NCBI GenBank assembly: GCA_030062745.1
Contig: CP099839.1
Span: forward strand, 9,608,118-9,672,117
DNA: 64,000 nucleotides
Origin: Capitulum mitella
Taxonomy: Eukaryota; Arthropoda; Thecostraca; Pollicipedomorpha; Pollicipedidae
Direction: 5' to 3'
Part shown: one piece after another, positions 11,478 through 22,439 of the stretch
Layout: every line of letters starts with the position of its first letter
Position numbering within the stretch: position 1 is the stretch's first letter
The notes under the pieces: model-generated
Seen by the model: the letters and a program-made list of their open reading frames with translations, nothing else
What the model was told of the DNA's origin: nothing
The model's database searches: none
Made by a program: the position numbers and the translations under genes

Positions 11478-12852
11478 ATGGAGCTCGGTCTGGCGCTCGG
11501 CGAGCAGCTGCGGTCGTCCGCGCTCGGCCTGCTCTACATCCGAAACGTGACGGCCTCGTGCTGGCAGCACGTGCACCAGGTGCCCGACTACGCGCGCCAG
11601 GCGGTGCCGGCCTTCCTGCTGCTGACGCTGCTCGAGTTCGCCTTGCTTCAGACGCGGCGGCGCGGCCGGGCCGCCTTCGCCGACCACACGACGTCGCTGG
11701 CCTGCGGGCTGTCGCACCTGGTGGTGTCGGCGGCGGCCGGCGCGCTGCCCGTCTGGGCGTACTCGGCCGTCTGGAGCCGCTGGCGCCTGCTCGAGCTGCC
11801 CTGGAACTCGGCCGGCGTCTGGTGGCTGGCGCTGTTCGGCGTCGACTTCTGCTTCTACTGGCAGCACCGGACGCTGCACGAGGTGCACTGCCTGTGGGCA
11901 CTGCACCAGGCGCACCACAGCTCCGAGTACTTCAACCTCTCGGGGGCGCTGCGGCAGCCGGCGCTGCAGACGTTCGTCACGGGCGTCTTCTACCTGCCGC
12001 TGGCCGTGGTCGGCGTGCCGCCGGCCATGTGGCTGACGCACCGCGTCTTCAACTTCGTCTACCAGTTCTGGATCCACACGGAGCTGGTCGGCCGGCTGGG
12101 GCCGCTCGAGCTCGTCTTCAACACGGCGTCGCACCACCGCGTCCACCACGCCTCCAACCCGCGCTACCTCGACCGCAACTACGGCGGCTTCCTCATCATC
12201 TGGGACCGGCTGTTCGGCACCTTTTGCGCCGAGGACGAGGCGCCGACGTACGGCCTCGTGCACAACGTCGGCACGTTCGACATCGTCGCCGTCCAGCTGG
12301 GGCACTACGCGCGGCTGGCGCGGGCCGCCGCGGCGGAGACCAGCTGGGCGGCGGTGGCCCGGCGCCTGCTGTACGGTCCCGGCTGGCGCCCGGGCGGACC
12401 GCGGCTGGGCGACCCGGCTGCCGTGCCGCCGCCCGACCCGCGCCGCGTCAAGCACGCCTCCCCGGCGCGACCGCCGCTGAAGCTGTACGTGTTCGTGCAT
12501 TTCTCGCTGGCGGGCCTGGCGCTGGTGGGCGGCGCCCGGCTGGCGGCGCCGCCGGCCGCCGCGCTGCTGCTCGCTCTCGGCGGCGGCGTTCACGGCGCTG
12601 CTGGACGGCGCGAGACGGGCGCCGGCGCTGGAGGCCGGCCGCTGTCTGGCCGTGGCCGTCTGGCTGGCGTTCCAACCGCCGAAACCGGCCTGGCTGGCCG
12701 CCGCCTGTCTCGGCGTTTTCGTTGGGTCTTTTGCCCTCTGGCTCTACTACCCCCGTAGCTTCTGGTACCGGGAGGTCCCTGAACAGGCCTCAAAGTTATA
12801 TTGCCATCTGGCAAGGATGTTCGCACGCGTGCGTCGGATACGACGTAGATAA
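11478..12852 (+). CDS. AGMO: Alkylglycerol monooxygenase (single exon, one apparent frameshift)
   Basis: AGMO is a tetrahydrobiopterin-dependent ER membrane enzyme that cleaves the ether bond of alkylglycerols. The start is ATG at 11478 in a GCGATGG context. Fatty-acid-hydroxylase histidine boxes are intact: HRTLH (residues 130-134), HQAHH (143-147) and SHHRVHH (218-224). Family landmarks include LGPLEL, NYGGFLIIWDRLFGTF and a PGWRPG-like stretch near 370. The opening frame runs to 12758, but from about 12565-12588 the expected hydrophobic C-terminus (FTALLDGARR, then ACLGVFVGSFALWLYY) is in another frame that stops at 12850-12852. The span is one base longer than a multiple of three. Corrected length is about 457 residues, close to the roughly 445 of the vertebrate protein. 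A sequencing or assembly indel in a GC-rich tract is the simplest reading. There is no intron, unlike its neighbours. Confidence 0.9.
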
Positions 12853-14433
12853 CGTCCCGCTGCAAATGTTTGCACGATACGTGGACAGTGTACAGGTTGT
12901 CGGTCCGGCGGGAAGTGTACCATTTCTCCCGGCGGTTCTGACGAATGAGCGCCGACTGCCGGACCGACCGGTTCCCGCCGCCCAGTGCCGCGGGCAACTA
13001 ACAACGGTCGGAACCCTCCCGCGCCTGCCGCGCGGAGCAGGGCGAAAACGCCATTCCCATGCGTGAGAGCGGCGGGCCTGATCGGCGTTCACTCTAACCG
13101 GACAGGGGTGGGTCAGCCGTCGACCGCAGCCCAGTTTTCAAATAGATCGGGAGCGGTCACCTGTTGCGTTCCGATTTCCATCTGTGCTAGAATACACACA
13201 CCGAGAACTCATAAAGCCAGATACCTACAGGCATGGGTGTATGCTTAAAGTCACCGAGTGGCAAGGATTCATGCTGTGTCAATCACTGCAGCAAATGCCC
13301 GACTTCACTGTCCGGGTCCGTGCTGGCATTTTCCGCCCTGGCCGACGTAAAGGGGCCTCGGCCAGCTCAACTACAGCCCTAACATGACTAACCGGACCAC
13401 ACCGCGTACACGGACATCCGTTTGACGTCGTTGCGCTGTCTAATGCGTCCACATTGGGGTGGTACATGTTGGCCATATCTTTCTGTTATTCCGTCCAGTG
13501 ACTCAAACACTGCTACCATTTTTACGATTATGGCAACAATTTGCTCGCAAAAAGACGGACGAAACTGCAAGCCATTTTCATGGAAGTCCGCGTTGCTTAA
13601 AGGTTTGCGGTCGTCAGGCAGGACCTGAGTACTTGCCAGAAACAGGCGCGTCACTTTACGGAATGATGCAGACCACTGAAGGGGAGCACGCAGTCACTGC
13701 GTTAGCTAGTTCCACTGTTCGTCTTAAAATAGGAAATTGCCTTTAAACCAGCCTTATATCACTGATCCAAAAGTAAAAAACCGTAACAGCCAATATTTCA
13801 ACCACCTACGCACAAACACCCCGCATGACACAAAATTGCAGAGCATCCTGGGTAATTTCGGGGCCCTTCCAACTCGTCCATTCCTCCCCTCTCCCAACAT
13901 AAAATGGAAATGTTCACTATGTGTATTAATTACACCGTCCAATGAGAAAACAACACAACAGTAGATTTTCCTGGCCAGAAAGGGGTGACTAGAACATGGC
14001 CGCGCATTAAGACCGACATAGCATGTCCTGAACGTGCCCACACAGGAAGACCAGTAAAACATGTCTTCACCTGTATACAGTGGAAAGTCAGAGCAGTTAA
14101 CAAAATGGCTGGGTGAGACTGTGGAACGTTCCACCACCCAGCACCGAGCAACACATATAACCGCTGGTCCCCGTAGCGTGACGCGCACCAAACCAAGTCA
14201 TAGTAAAGCACAGCCAGCGTCACTGAACCAAGAGACACGAAGCACAAACGCGCTGCAACCCGGACTCCCTCGCCTCCACGTTTCGGACACTGCTAGACAC
14301 GGTCCGGGCGGCCCCACACGAGGCAGACGCCATCACAGCCACCTCAGCTCTGCCTGCGGCAGTGCCGCACGCCTCCGGCCACGTCACACCCGAGCCGGCC
14401 GGCCCCGGTGACGTCATCAGAGTGGCGTCGCTC
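12853..14433. other. Intergenic region between AGMO and the CLPB 3' end
   Basis: The AGMO and CLPB genes converge here. I found no recognisable coding sequence and no clear AATAAA for either gene. Open reading frames on both strands are short and overlap each other. Confidence 0.4.
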
Positions 14434-17400
14434 TCAGCTGAGCGGCGAGACGAAGTCCTCCAGGTCGGCAGCGCCGCCGTGCCCCAGCTGGATCTTGATG
14501 GCGCGTTCGCCTGGCCCGGCCGCGCCGTCCGCCACCGTGACGAACACGGCGCAGCCGGGCTGAAGCTGCTGCAGCTCGTGCGCCGCCGCGAGCTGGTTGA
14601 CCACCTGCGCCGCCGGCGGCGGCAGCGCGCCCGTTAGCGCGCTGGTGATGACCACCGGGGCACCGGGCGACGTGTGGCCGCGTGTGGCGCCGCGATTGTG
14701 GCTCTCGGGCCGGCGTGTCGTAGAGTCAACGGATCGGCATGATAAACGGACGTCGATATCACTGTCTTTCCAGCGCTACGAAAAACCGAAACTGGGTGCA
14801 CCGATACCGAAGACTGCTGGGAGCGAAGCGACGTGCCGTACAAGAGAACAGCCCTGGCACTTACAGAATGCCGTCCTATACAAGATTTGACAGTGCCGAC
14901 GTGTGACGTTGACGACGCACGTGGAACAGGAACAACGTCCAATTCAAAGATTCGCTGGTGTCGACGCATGCCGGTGACGCTGACTCTTGTAACAACGGCG
15001 ATTCCAAGACATGGTAGGCTATGGTTCACAGCAGCGAATCAGCTATGGATCTATTTATATGTAACTACTTCGCAACTATGAACAGTGACAGGCTGTCGTT
15101 CACAGCGGCGAGTCAGCTATGGCTTTATCTAACTCTAAGTAATCCGTAACTCAAGCCAAAAGGCCACAGGCGAAGCTCAGAGAGCGGCGTGCAGGCGGGC
15201 CGGGCGGCGCCGGGCGATACTCACCTGCCTCTCCACCTCGTGTTTGATGGAGCGCGCGCCGTAGTAGACGTTGTAGCCGTCCACCAGCACGTCCAGCACG
15301 CGCCGATCCCACTTCAGCTCGATATTGTGCTTCTGCTTCGCCTGCAACGCCGAGGACGTGACGGTCACGAAAGAATTCCGGTCACACAAGACGCACCTGA
15401 TGGACACTGTTTCTGTAACAAACAGCGTCATTTCGTTCCCGTAATGATACTGCATTGACGACGTTTCCTAAAGAAGTCAACGGGACTTGTCTTCAGAAAA
15501 GACACCACGATACTGACTCTCTGCGCCGGTAAGATCCCATGGCGTGTTCACGGCGCTCGTTCTCCCATGGCTGCTCCCCAGTGAGGCCCCCGTCGGCGGC
15601 TGGCCGCCCGCCCCGCATCCATACCCGGTCGGCCCAGAACTGCAGCTCGCGCGTGACGAGCTGGCGCAGCTCGGGCCGCGAGAACGGCAGGAAGTAGACG
15701 ATCTCGTTGATGCGGCCCAGGAACTCGTCGCGCTGGAAGTGCCGCTTCAGGATCGGCTGCACCACCGTCTCCTTGAAGGCGCGCGATATGTTGACGCGCT
15801 CGGTGAACTCCACATCGTCTGCGGCAGGAACAGCGGTCAGAGGGGCGAGAGCATACTGCTGGCACGGCGCCAGGCCACGCACATTACCGGGAGGATCGCA
15901 AGTTTCGACAGTGAAACAGACAGCGTTCGATCTCATAACCTGAAGACGAGTCTAGTTGCGTTTCATGACAGCGTTGCGTGTACAAGGGTCGCGCTATTGG
16001 TATGCTCATTTTTTCTTTACAAAAACATGATGTGGTTTGATAGCATATTTTAGGCCTGACGAAATATATTGTATGATCATTCACGCGAAAAACCAAACCA
16101 CCGATCTGCATGGCGAGCGGACACATGAAATCAACCAATCCCGACTAGTCTAAGGTCATCGTCTACGCTCAGTCCGACTCTGTGTTCGGCGGACAACTCA
16201 CCGATCTTGCCCTCGTATCTCTCCTTGGCCACCTTCTCGGCCTCTCTGCGCAGCTCCAGCGCGTGGTTGGCGATCTGATTGCTGGCCAGATTAGACGTCA
16301 TCACGAAAATTGCGTCCTTGCATTCAATGGTGCGTCCCTTGCCATCTGTGAGCCGGCCCTGTCACACACAGAAGAGCTCAGGAAAAAAAACAGAACACAA
16401 AACTGATCGAAACTCAAGCCGCGCTTTCCAAACGACCAAGGCGAGCACGGAACATGAACAAAGTAAAGCAGTTTACGAGATCACGTGTTTGAAGACGTTC
16501 GAGCATACTGGGACAATGACTAGTATTGCTGACAAATCCATGCATGTAGGCATTCTAGTGACAAAACGCACTGCAAACAACAACATACGCTAGTCACCTG
16601 ACAAGGAGTTTACACATTAGGCCTGCACGGTTCTTGTTCGCCTTTTCCACTGGGAAAACTGCCCGTTTCCGGGACGCTTACCCAAAACAGCAGCCATGAC
16701 GGGTCCCGCGTGACGTACCTCATCGAACAACTGCAGCAGCACGGTGAGCACGTCGGCGTGCGCCTTGTCCACCTCGTCGAACAGCACCACCGCGTTGGGA
16801 CAGCTCTTGAGCCGCTTGGTCAGCTGGCCGCCGTCGTCGTGGCCGACATAGCCGGGCGGCGAGCCGATCAGTTTGGCCACCTGCCAGACCAGAGCGGAAC
16901 TGAGGTCAGGGCTGACCCGGGCGTCCTCCGTCCCACCACCAGGGAGGACAGAGGACCAGAGCGTCCTCCGCCCCACTACCAGGGACGGGAGAGGACCGGG
17001 GCGTGGGGCGCCCTCTGTCCCACCACCAGGGACGGGAGGAGCGGGGCGTGGGGCGTCCTCCGTCCCACCACCTGGGACGGGAGAGGACCGGGGCGTGGGG
17101 AACCCTCCGTCCCACCACCAGGGACGGGAGGAGCGGGGCGTGGGGCGTCCTCCGTCCCACCACCTGGGACGGGAGAGGACCGGGGCGTGGGGCACCCTCC
17201 GTCCCACCACCAGGGACGGGAGGAGCGGGGCGTGGGGCGTCCTCCGTCCCACCACCTGGGACGGGAGAGGACCGGGGCGTGGGGCACCCTCCGTCCCACC
17301 ACCAGGGACGGGAGGAGCGGGGCGTGGGGCGTCCTCCGTCCCACCACCTGGGACGGGAGAGGACCGGGGCGCCTGCCGCCGCCGGGAGCACGACCCGGGT

Positions 17401-20400
17401 ACACCTGTCCACAAGAGACGAGCTACGCACGTCTCCTTTGCGAATAAGACCCAGTTCTGTAACCCCGTTCAGGGCTCCCTGAAATATTCAGCCGTCCATA
17501 TTTTTGGCGCCGTCTCTTTTTCAGATGTCTGACTGGCGAAGTTTCAAATAACCAGTCATGATGACATTTGGTTCGCTGTTCCTGGTCGTTGTTCACAAGC
17601 AGTTTCGGATATGTACTAGAGATGACGCCAGCTGAACCCATTCTTAAAACTAAGTTCGAAAATAAGCTTTGAGATCGAAGACTTTTCCCGACTGGGCATT
17701 GCAAACACTTTCGGACAATATGACTTTGGTTTCCAAAATGGCAACATTCAGAAGAGCCGACACCACCCTGCCGTACACATGCCCGAGGCAGGGCATACCC
17801 ACCTCATGCTTCTCCTGGTACTCGGACATATCGAGCCGGATAAAGCCCTTGGGGTTGTTCTTGTGCAGATAGGCGGCGATCTGTTTGGCAAGCTCTGTCT
17901 TGCCTATGCCGGACGATCCGAGGAAGAGAAACACCAGCGGGTGCTCCTCGTCGTACCATCCGTTCTCTTTGCGGCGGATCGCTAGAGGCAACGCGTGGCG
18001 ACGTCTTCACATGGACCATGCGCTACATCGCGACGTGAGAACGCGCAAGGCACCAAGCATACCAAACAGTACCAGCAGCGGAACCTCAAAGCATAATCTT
18101 ACTGATACATTGTTCCTGAGAATCGAGCCGCAAATTATGAAGAGCCTGAACGCTACTAAGATCGTTGCGGAGGAACGCCAGAGGCGCGGACACAGAACGG
18201 CCAAGCCACCCGAGACCGTGCTTCACTACGCTCCGCAGGGGCAGAGCGGGTCAGGTCCTGCGACGGTCCCCAGGTCCGCGCTGACCGCGGCCGGGCACCC
18301 ACCGGCGGCCACGGTGGCGATGGCGCCGTCCTGGCCCACGATCTTCTCCTTGATGCGCTGCTCGAGGGGGAAGCGGCGCCGCTCCTCGGCCTCCTTGGCA
18401 CGCCGCTCCGCCAGTTGCTGCCGTGGCGGGAACGACCGGTCAGCACGGCCACGCCTCGTGACACTGGCTTTCGCACGAAAGTAAAAAGCCTTTCTAAAGT
18501 CGTGAAAAAGTTGTAAGTCCTCAAGAACAGAAAAAGCGTAAATTCACCAGCTCTTCGCTTCACGTTTGCCGTCAACGAGACCAAGGTCCAGCATACACTG
18601 AAGTGGTGTCTCTCCGCGATCTCCAGCAGTAAACACACGTCTCTTCTCTCAAGCATTCCCGACCCTCGAACTATTCGCCCGCTCTACCACCCCCACACTG
18701 CTGCCCTGGCATCCTCCCGGGCCACCCTCCGCCCCTCCCTCTACCTTCTCCTCTGCGGCGCGCAGCAGCGCCTGCATGGCCTTGTCCTTGGCGTAGTCGA
18801 GCGGCGTGTGTCCGCTGTCGTTCTGGGCGGTGGGAGAGGCGCCGTGGCGCAGCAGCGCCGCCACCACCTCGCGCCGGTCCATCAGCACGGCGTAGTGCAG
18901 CGGCGTACAGCCGCGGAACGATACTCGGTTGTTGAGCCGGTCGCTGAACTCGTCCTCACGCCGTACCAGCACTGCGCGGGAGGCGCGGCGGCCGTCAGTG
19001 CGGACCGAGCTCAGGACGGGGAGGGTTCCGGACAGGAGGAGGCATCGCAGCACCGGTAACGTAAGGGCGGGAAGGGTGGCGGCAGTTGGCACGGACTTTG
19101 GTTAAGACAGGTTGAACTGAGAAAAGGAATGCCTTGTTACGCCGGTGCCACGCCAGGTGGGGTGACACAGAGTAACGGGATTAGCCCATACAATGCAACT
19201 ACACCAAACACGACCCTGAACCAAGACATGACGCTCCCCACGAATTTAAATCTCCAGCGTGTTATGGCAATATCGTCAATAATACAATGCAGCAAATGTA
19301 CCATCAGGCTGTGAAAAAATGGGGCACAGGGGAGTGAAGCAATGCCACAATACTGCAGTGCACAGACCATTCAGGGAGTTGATTCTCTTTTCCCGGGCCG
19401 TTGCATAGACACTGCAGAACTCGTCGGGAATGTCGACCGTCGCCCCCATCTCCAGCAGAGCTGCCAAACACGTCACAAAACGGTCCCAAACAGTCTTAAA
19501 ACAGGCCCAATGACTGGTACGAAAACGCCATTCTTACATCAGAATTCCATTCGGCGGCCCGCGAATGGAACACAAAATTCAAATTCAATTTCCAAGCCAA
19601 ACACTCGCGTTCTAACCACCATTCTCATGCCGCATAAGAAGCACTGAAGACCAAGGTTGGAAAGATGCTGTTTTTCAATGTTGAAGAACATCACAAATGT
19701 ATGTTCCAAAAACATTTTATGCTCCAAAAGATTGATCTTTTGCCTCCATCAAAAAAACTATATTTTATCGATGTTAACAAACTTCTAACTCTGCGAGCAG
19801 GTGACTCTGTCTCCACTTAGTAAGAAGCAGGTATGACATCCCAGCTGCAGAAGTGGTCCCACCTTCGACGGCAGCCAGCTGTCCCCTGACGGCGGCCACG
19901 TGTAGGGCGGTCCAGCCAAGCTGGTGCCTCTGGTTCACGTCCTCCCCGGCCGCCACCAGTCTGATGACACATGCACGTATGGCAAGGAAATTAAACAGAA
20001 CACCCAGAACAATCCAATCGAAGCTGACGTTCCGCACTCCGCTGTGTTTAAATGCCACTTATTTAACTACTCGCAAACTGCAACTGTGTGGCTGCGTCAT
20101 CTGCTTTACTGGCTCTGCTTTACTGGCAGAGCACTGCAACCTGGATATTTTTCATTCAAACTGCAGCATCAATGCAATGCTCATGGACTGTGGGAACTAG
20201 GGGATGACATCATTCTTTGTAGCCCTGTCATAGGTGGCAGACATTTATTAAACAGACATATGCCAGGACAATACTGACAAAACTGACAAAAACCTTACTC
20301 ACTGCCTAAGTTCATGTTCATCTCCATGACGAGCAGCCTTGAAGAACTTGGGTTCTGTGGGGCAGGTTACCCAAACATTATGAAGGGCACAGTAGACACC

Positions 20401-20860
20401 TGGGCTCTCCCAATGCATTCCTCTTGAATGCAAAAGAAACATACCATCCATAAAATCAGTAAATATGACAAAAGTTCCTAATTTGTCAATTTGATAAATA
20501 AAACATGAAATCATGGTACAAATGCTGGTTTCACCATGCAAATGTAATGAAAGAATGCCTCAAACTGTTATCCCATTCCATCAGTATGGGCAGCTGGAGA
20601 CACCTCCACACCTTCATCACTGGTGGCTGCACACACTGTGGCCAACAGCCCAGCTGCCAGCAGAGTCAGGTGGGATCCCTGGTTTTCCTGGTGCTCAGAG
20701 CCTGTGCCATCTGGAAAACTCCAAAGAATGTGTGCAGACTGGGCCTTTGATGGTCTGGCTTGCCAGAGGCACATGCATGGTGTCAGTGCAGGCATTTCCA
20801 GGAATGCCTCTGCCAGCCGGTGTTGGCGGGCCAGTGCCAGTCGTGCCACTCTTCTTGACA
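14434..20860 (-). CDS. CLPB: Mitochondrial AAA+ disaggregase CLPB (ankyrin-ClpB), 12 exons placed
   Basis: CLPB (Skd3) is the animal Hsp104/ClpB-family ATPase of the mitochondrial intermembrane space that keeps proteins soluble. Exons in gene order: 20612-20860, 20303-20354, 19863-19960, 19368-19460, 18745-18971, 18303-18417, 17803-17981, 16719-16880, 16202-16358, 15625-15818, 15225-15341, 14434-14604. Every junction is phase-consistent. The 604 codons hold two ankyrin blocks (about 98-165 and 180-240), Walker A GSSGIGKT (300-307), pore loop GYVG (348-351), Walker [10 protein letters not shown] (369-377), sensor 1 FVMTSN (410-415), an arginine-finger candidate in FLGRINE (R480) and sensor 2 GAR (R539). 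All catalytic residues are present. The start codon lies in, or is completed by, an upstream exon I could not fix. The donor after 19368 (GTCTGT) is poor. The gap between exons 4 and 5 lacks the extra exon found in the long human isoform. Confidence 0.92.
16917..17372. repeat. 92-bp higher-order minisatellite in a CLPB intron
   Basis: GAGAGGACCGGGGCGTGGGG recurs at 16989, 17081, 17173, 17265 and (in part) 17357, exactly 92 bases apart. Each 92-base unit is two half units of about 45 and 47 bases that differ mainly at CCACCTGGGACGGGA versus CCACCAGGGACGGGA and GGAGCGGGG versus GAGGACCGGGG. The array starts about 40 bases upstream, in gene direction, of the exon at 16719-16880. It opens long frames on both strands rich in WWWDGG- or PPPGTG-like repeats; these are not genes. 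Confidence 0.9.
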
Positions 20861-21480
20861 CTGAAACACAGAATTTTTCAACATTGCATTTAAATTACAT
20901 CAGGATGTTACCAGCCACACTGCAATGCTGAAAAAATGGAATATGTCCTACACACTTCACACCAAACATGACAACTTACTACTTTTCTGAAAAGACATCT
21001 GTCTACATCATACCTTTATCAAATTCAAAGTTGGTTCCATATCAAGGTTATGGCAAGCCCATTTATCAGGCACTACACTGCCACCTATCACATAAGGGAA
21101 AGTAACATGGTAATACATACCTGAACTCAACATGTTGTTTGGAAGTCAATGAGTGATGCCTGTATGATTCCAAGCAATATTTGATGTGACTTGAATTGAA
21201 GCAGAACAACTCTGACAAATTTGTATATGTTGCCTATAAATAGAATGACACTGAACCAAGCACTTCCTGGGGTATGCAGACTATATAATGGGAAGGACTA
21301 CTGTTCCTTGGTCTTTCTTTAACCATGGCCAGTACAGGGGGTTGGTGCAAGGGCCAAAACTCTTGTTTTTTAAAATTTTCCCTTCCATGAAGGCACTGAC
21401 TATGCTGAAATTCCACATATAAAAACTAGGCATTTTCTGGCAATTTTAGGATCAGCAACTGAAAAGTTCACTAATCTGTG
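20280..21480. other. CpG-depleted block over the 5' part of CLPB
   Basis: CG dinucleotides are almost absent while TG and CA are frequent; I count three CG in 20341-20940. Sequence on both sides (CLPB exons below about 20000, the segment above about 21520) has many CG. This is the footprint expected from long-term cytosine methylation and deamination in the germline, here over the first exons and introns of CLPB. Confidence 0.7.
20612..20860 (-). CDS. CLPB: CLPB N-terminal exon with presequence-like start and membrane-like stretch
   Basis: The acceptor is a TGTGTTTCAG at 20861-20870 and the donor GTGTGG lies at 20606-20611. The exon starts with TG as the second and third bases of a codon. 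If the upstream exon ends in A, this makes ATG and the protein begins [20 protein letters not shown], which looks like a basic amphipathic mitochondrial presequence. Further on, [20 protein letters not shown] matches the position of the hydrophobic segment that vertebrate CLPB has just before its ankyrin repeats. If the upstream exon ends in another base, the start is further upstream. Confidence 0.65.
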
Positions 21481-21702
21481 AATCTGTGGCATCCATATTG
21501 AAGGCATGTCATTTCACGGAAAACTGTGACAGTGGGACGTTTGTCAATCATCGCATTGAAATGTCCCAGGCACCAGCGCATTCCACCGTTCCACTTGCTC
21601 TTTAACCCCGATCCCTCTCCTCAAAAGCCCTTCTTTCTGGCACAACTTAAGTGTCCTTCAAACCTCTCTTCTTCACCCCATTGCTCCGAAATGACCAGAA
21701 CT

Positions 21703-21833
21703 AAAGAGCACTAATGTTTTTTTTTTTTTTTTTTTTTGGTTGGGCCCCCCCCCTTTTTGGGTTTGGTTTTTAAAGTTTTGGGTTAATTTTGTGTCTCGTC
21801 GGGGGTCAGTCAGTCGTCTGAAAGAGCACTAAT
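21703..21833 (-). mobile_element. Short retroposed insertion with poly(A) tail and 13-bp target-site duplication
   Basis: AAAGAGCACTAAT occurs at 21703-21715 and again at 21821-21833. Between the copies are 105 bases. Read on the minus strand these begin CAGACGACTGACTGACC, become A-rich, and end in an uninterrupted run of 21 A (T at 21717-21737). A direct flanking duplication plus a 3' poly(A) is the signature of LINE-driven target-primed reverse transcription. The body also contains runs of nine G and five A that could include sequencing noise. I do not recognise the parent RNA. Confidence 0.7.
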
Positions 21834-22420
21834 CAGAACAAAACCAAGCCACACCAGCCGGAGCACCGCGCACCACGCACCAGCACGTGTTTCACACACA
21901 AATTTGGGAGACAACTGGGACGAAAACAGCAAACATATCGACTGAATGATGAGTATGGCAAAGTGTACCAAAGTTCCGTATCAGCAATAAGTAAGTTCAA
22001 TTGAGCGTTCCACAGCCTTGAACCGAACCATCAGGACCCGCAAGACATTTTTTCACGCCGACACCGGTAGCATCTCAGGCATTGTTAGTAAATTATTCTG
22101 TTAGCGAACAGCATTGCCAGCTAGAGAGAGCTAGATTTGGGCCAATCAAAACGTGGTCTACATGCGCATCAGCAGGTTTAGCAGTGCGCATTAATTCAAC
22201 AACACCGAAGGTGAGACAGGGTGTAGGTTCAGTGACAGATAACACCAAATCGTTCAGACGACAAAAAAGCTTTTATGACGTTTTGGAAGACCCATGCTGT
22301 TGCTCGAATAAAGATGTCCGCATTTTCCGAGAGCGACATGAAATGGGTTCTTAACTGTCCACGCTCAACGTTGAAACATATGCCCGCCTCAGATTTAAAG
22401 GTACTTAAAACTCCTGTCGG
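21834..22420. promoter_or_regulatory. CpG-containing segment, possible two-way promoter of CLPB and ASPHD
   Basis: CG dinucleotides are common here but rare on both sides (20280-21480 and 22440-23960). It contains CCAAT at 22142-22146 and two NRF1-like half-sites TGCGCAT at 22163-22169 and 22185-22191. On the plus strand a strong donor AAG|GTGAGA sits at 22210/22211, suggesting a non-coding first exon of a plus-strand gene, most simply the ASPHD gene at 24092. CLPB on the minus strand must also start near here. NRF1 sites would fit a mitochondrial gene. Transcription starts are inferred, not seen. Confidence 0.4.
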
Positions 22421-22439
22421 AAAGGTTTAGATGGACCAG

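Noticed and set aside
11153-13066. 637-codon plus-strand frame over AGMO and a 379-codon frame on the opposite strand
   Set aside because: Both are shadows of a very GC-rich gene; they are arginine/alanine-rich, lack domains, and the true AGMO frame with its histidine boxes starts at 11478.
16617-17532. Overlapping frames of 142-265 codons rich in PPPGTG or WWWDGG repeats
   Set aside because: They are translations of the 92-base minisatellite in all frames; only the CLPB exon at 16719-16880 inside this span is real.
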